DNA of 7,041 nt from an uncultured Sphingomonadales bacterium (lineage in GTDB: Bacteria; Pseudomonadota; Alphaproteobacteria; Sphingomonadales; Sphingomonadaceae), in NCBI GenBank assembly GCA_903893935.1, contig CAITOD010000524.1, forward strand, positions 1 to 7,041. Direction: 5' to 3'. Below, piece after piece: positions 6,610 to 7,041 of this stretch. The notes beneath the pieces were generated by a model. The model was not told where the DNA came from. It saw only the letters and a program-made list of their open reading frames with translations, and did not search any database. Both the position numbers and the translations under genes were made by a program. Each line of letters opens with the position of its first letter. The first letter of the stretch is position 1.

Positions 6610-6637
6610 AAAAGACCCGCCATGAGGCGGGTCTTTT
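6610..6637. terminator. Bidirectional intrinsic terminator between emrB and ctrA
   Basis: A perfect 12-bp inverted repeat, AAAAGACCCGCC (6610-6621) and GGCGGGTCTTTT (6626-6637), encloses the loop ATGA. The GC-rich core is followed by a T-run on the plus strand and, because of the leading A-run, also on the minus strand. It begins 2 bases after the emrB stop codon and lies 22 bases past the ctrA stop, so it fits as a shared terminator for two convergent transcripts. Confidence 0.93.
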
Positions 6638-6659
6638 CATCGCGTTGAGGGCGGAAGCT

Positions 6660-7041
6660 TCAGGCTGCCTCGACCGACATATCTTCGGGATCGCGCAGCA
6701 CATAGCCGCGGCCCCACACCGTTTCGATGTAGTTCTTGCCGTTCGAGGCGTTGGCGAGCTTCTTGCGGAGCTTGCAGATGAAGACATCGATGATCTTCAG
6801 CTCCGGCTCGTCCATGCCCCCGTAGAGATGATTGAGGAACATTTCCTTGGTCAGCGTCGTGCCTTTGCGCAAGCTGAGCAGTTCGAGGATGCCGTATTCC
6901 TTGCCGGTCAGATGCAGCGGCGAGCCATCGACGTCCACGGTGCGGGTGTCGAGATTGACGATCAGCTTGCCGGTGCGGATAACGCTGTCCGAGTGCCCCT
7001 TTGAGCGGCGGATGATCGCGTGGATACGGGCGACCAGTTCG
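6660..7041 (-). CDS. ctrA: CtrA, cell-cycle response regulator, partial (C-terminal DNA-binding domain)
   Basis: The last 126 residues of CtrA are visible; the phosphorylated receiver domain lies beyond the right edge. CtrA is the alphaproteobacterial OmpR/PhoB-type regulator that, when phosphorylated, controls cell-cycle, flagellar and division genes and in Caulobacter also blocks replication origin firing. The visible part starts [20 protein letters not shown], the junction after the receiver domain. It continues through the winged-helix effector domain with the near-invariant blocks [40 protein letters not shown] and ICKLRKKL, ending [17 protein letters not shown]. The frame is open through the right edge, so an internal GTG at 6938 is not the start. 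The protein ends in Ala-Ala, as Caulobacter CtrA does, where this end is needed for ClpXP degradation. It is convergent with the pump operon across a shared terminator, with no sign of functional linkage. Confidence 0.96.
   Translation of the reverse strand, partial: ELVARIHAIIRRSKGHSDSVIRTGKLIVNLDTRTVDVDGSPLHLTGKEYGILELLSLRKGTTLTKEMFLNHLYGGMDEPELKIIDVFICKLRKKLANASNGKNYIETVWGRGYVLRDPEDMSVEAA

Noticed and set aside
5652..6623. Minus-strand open frame of 323 codons opposite emrB
   Set aside because: Antisense to a transporter whose motifs read cleanly on the plus strand; its translation is His/Arg/Gln-rich and it begins inside the terminator.

Overview
The window is high-GC, densely packed bacterial DNA and looks like an alphaproteobacterial chromosome. 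The best clue is the right edge, which encodes the C-terminal half of CtrA, the cell-cycle master regulator restricted to Alphaproteobacteria. Strong GC bias at third codon positions and the wording of the TrmB and Emr-type proteins would fit a sphingomonad (Novosphingobium or Sphingobium-like), but I infer that from memory of the families and have not tested it.

Layout, left to right: (1) a partial AbrB/VapB-type antitoxin on the minus strand running off the left edge, with a readable sigma-70-like promoter and a helical-phase direct repeat over its -10 region; (2) an unrecognised 175-residue protein on the minus strand; (3) trmB, tRNA (guanine-N7) methyltransferase, on the minus strand; (4) a TetR-family regulator on the minus strand, 34 bases upstream of trmB and probably co-transcribed with it; (5) a short divergent control region with a perfect 9-bp-arm inverted repeat; (6) a three-gene plus-strand operon for a tripartite drug pump: NodT-type outer-membrane lipoprotein channel, EmrA-type periplasmic adaptor and EmrB-type (DHA2) MFS transporter; (7) a strong bidirectional hairpin terminator; (8) the C-terminal part of ctrA on the minus strand, convergent with the pump operon.

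The centre of the window forms one working unit. The TetR protein most likely binds the palindrome between itself and the pump operon, shutting off the pump and itself until a ligand releases it. EmrB then exports the ligand or related compounds through EmrA and the outer-membrane channel, using the proton gradient. trmB sits in the regulator's transcript without an obvious functional link.

The genes are almost edge to edge: no gene-free stretch exceeds 100 bases, and I see no RNA genes, insertion sequences or CRISPR. I looked for a new system and did not find a convincing one. The most informative non-coding signals are the palindrome and direct repeats in the tetR/pump control region and the repeat at the antitoxin promoter.
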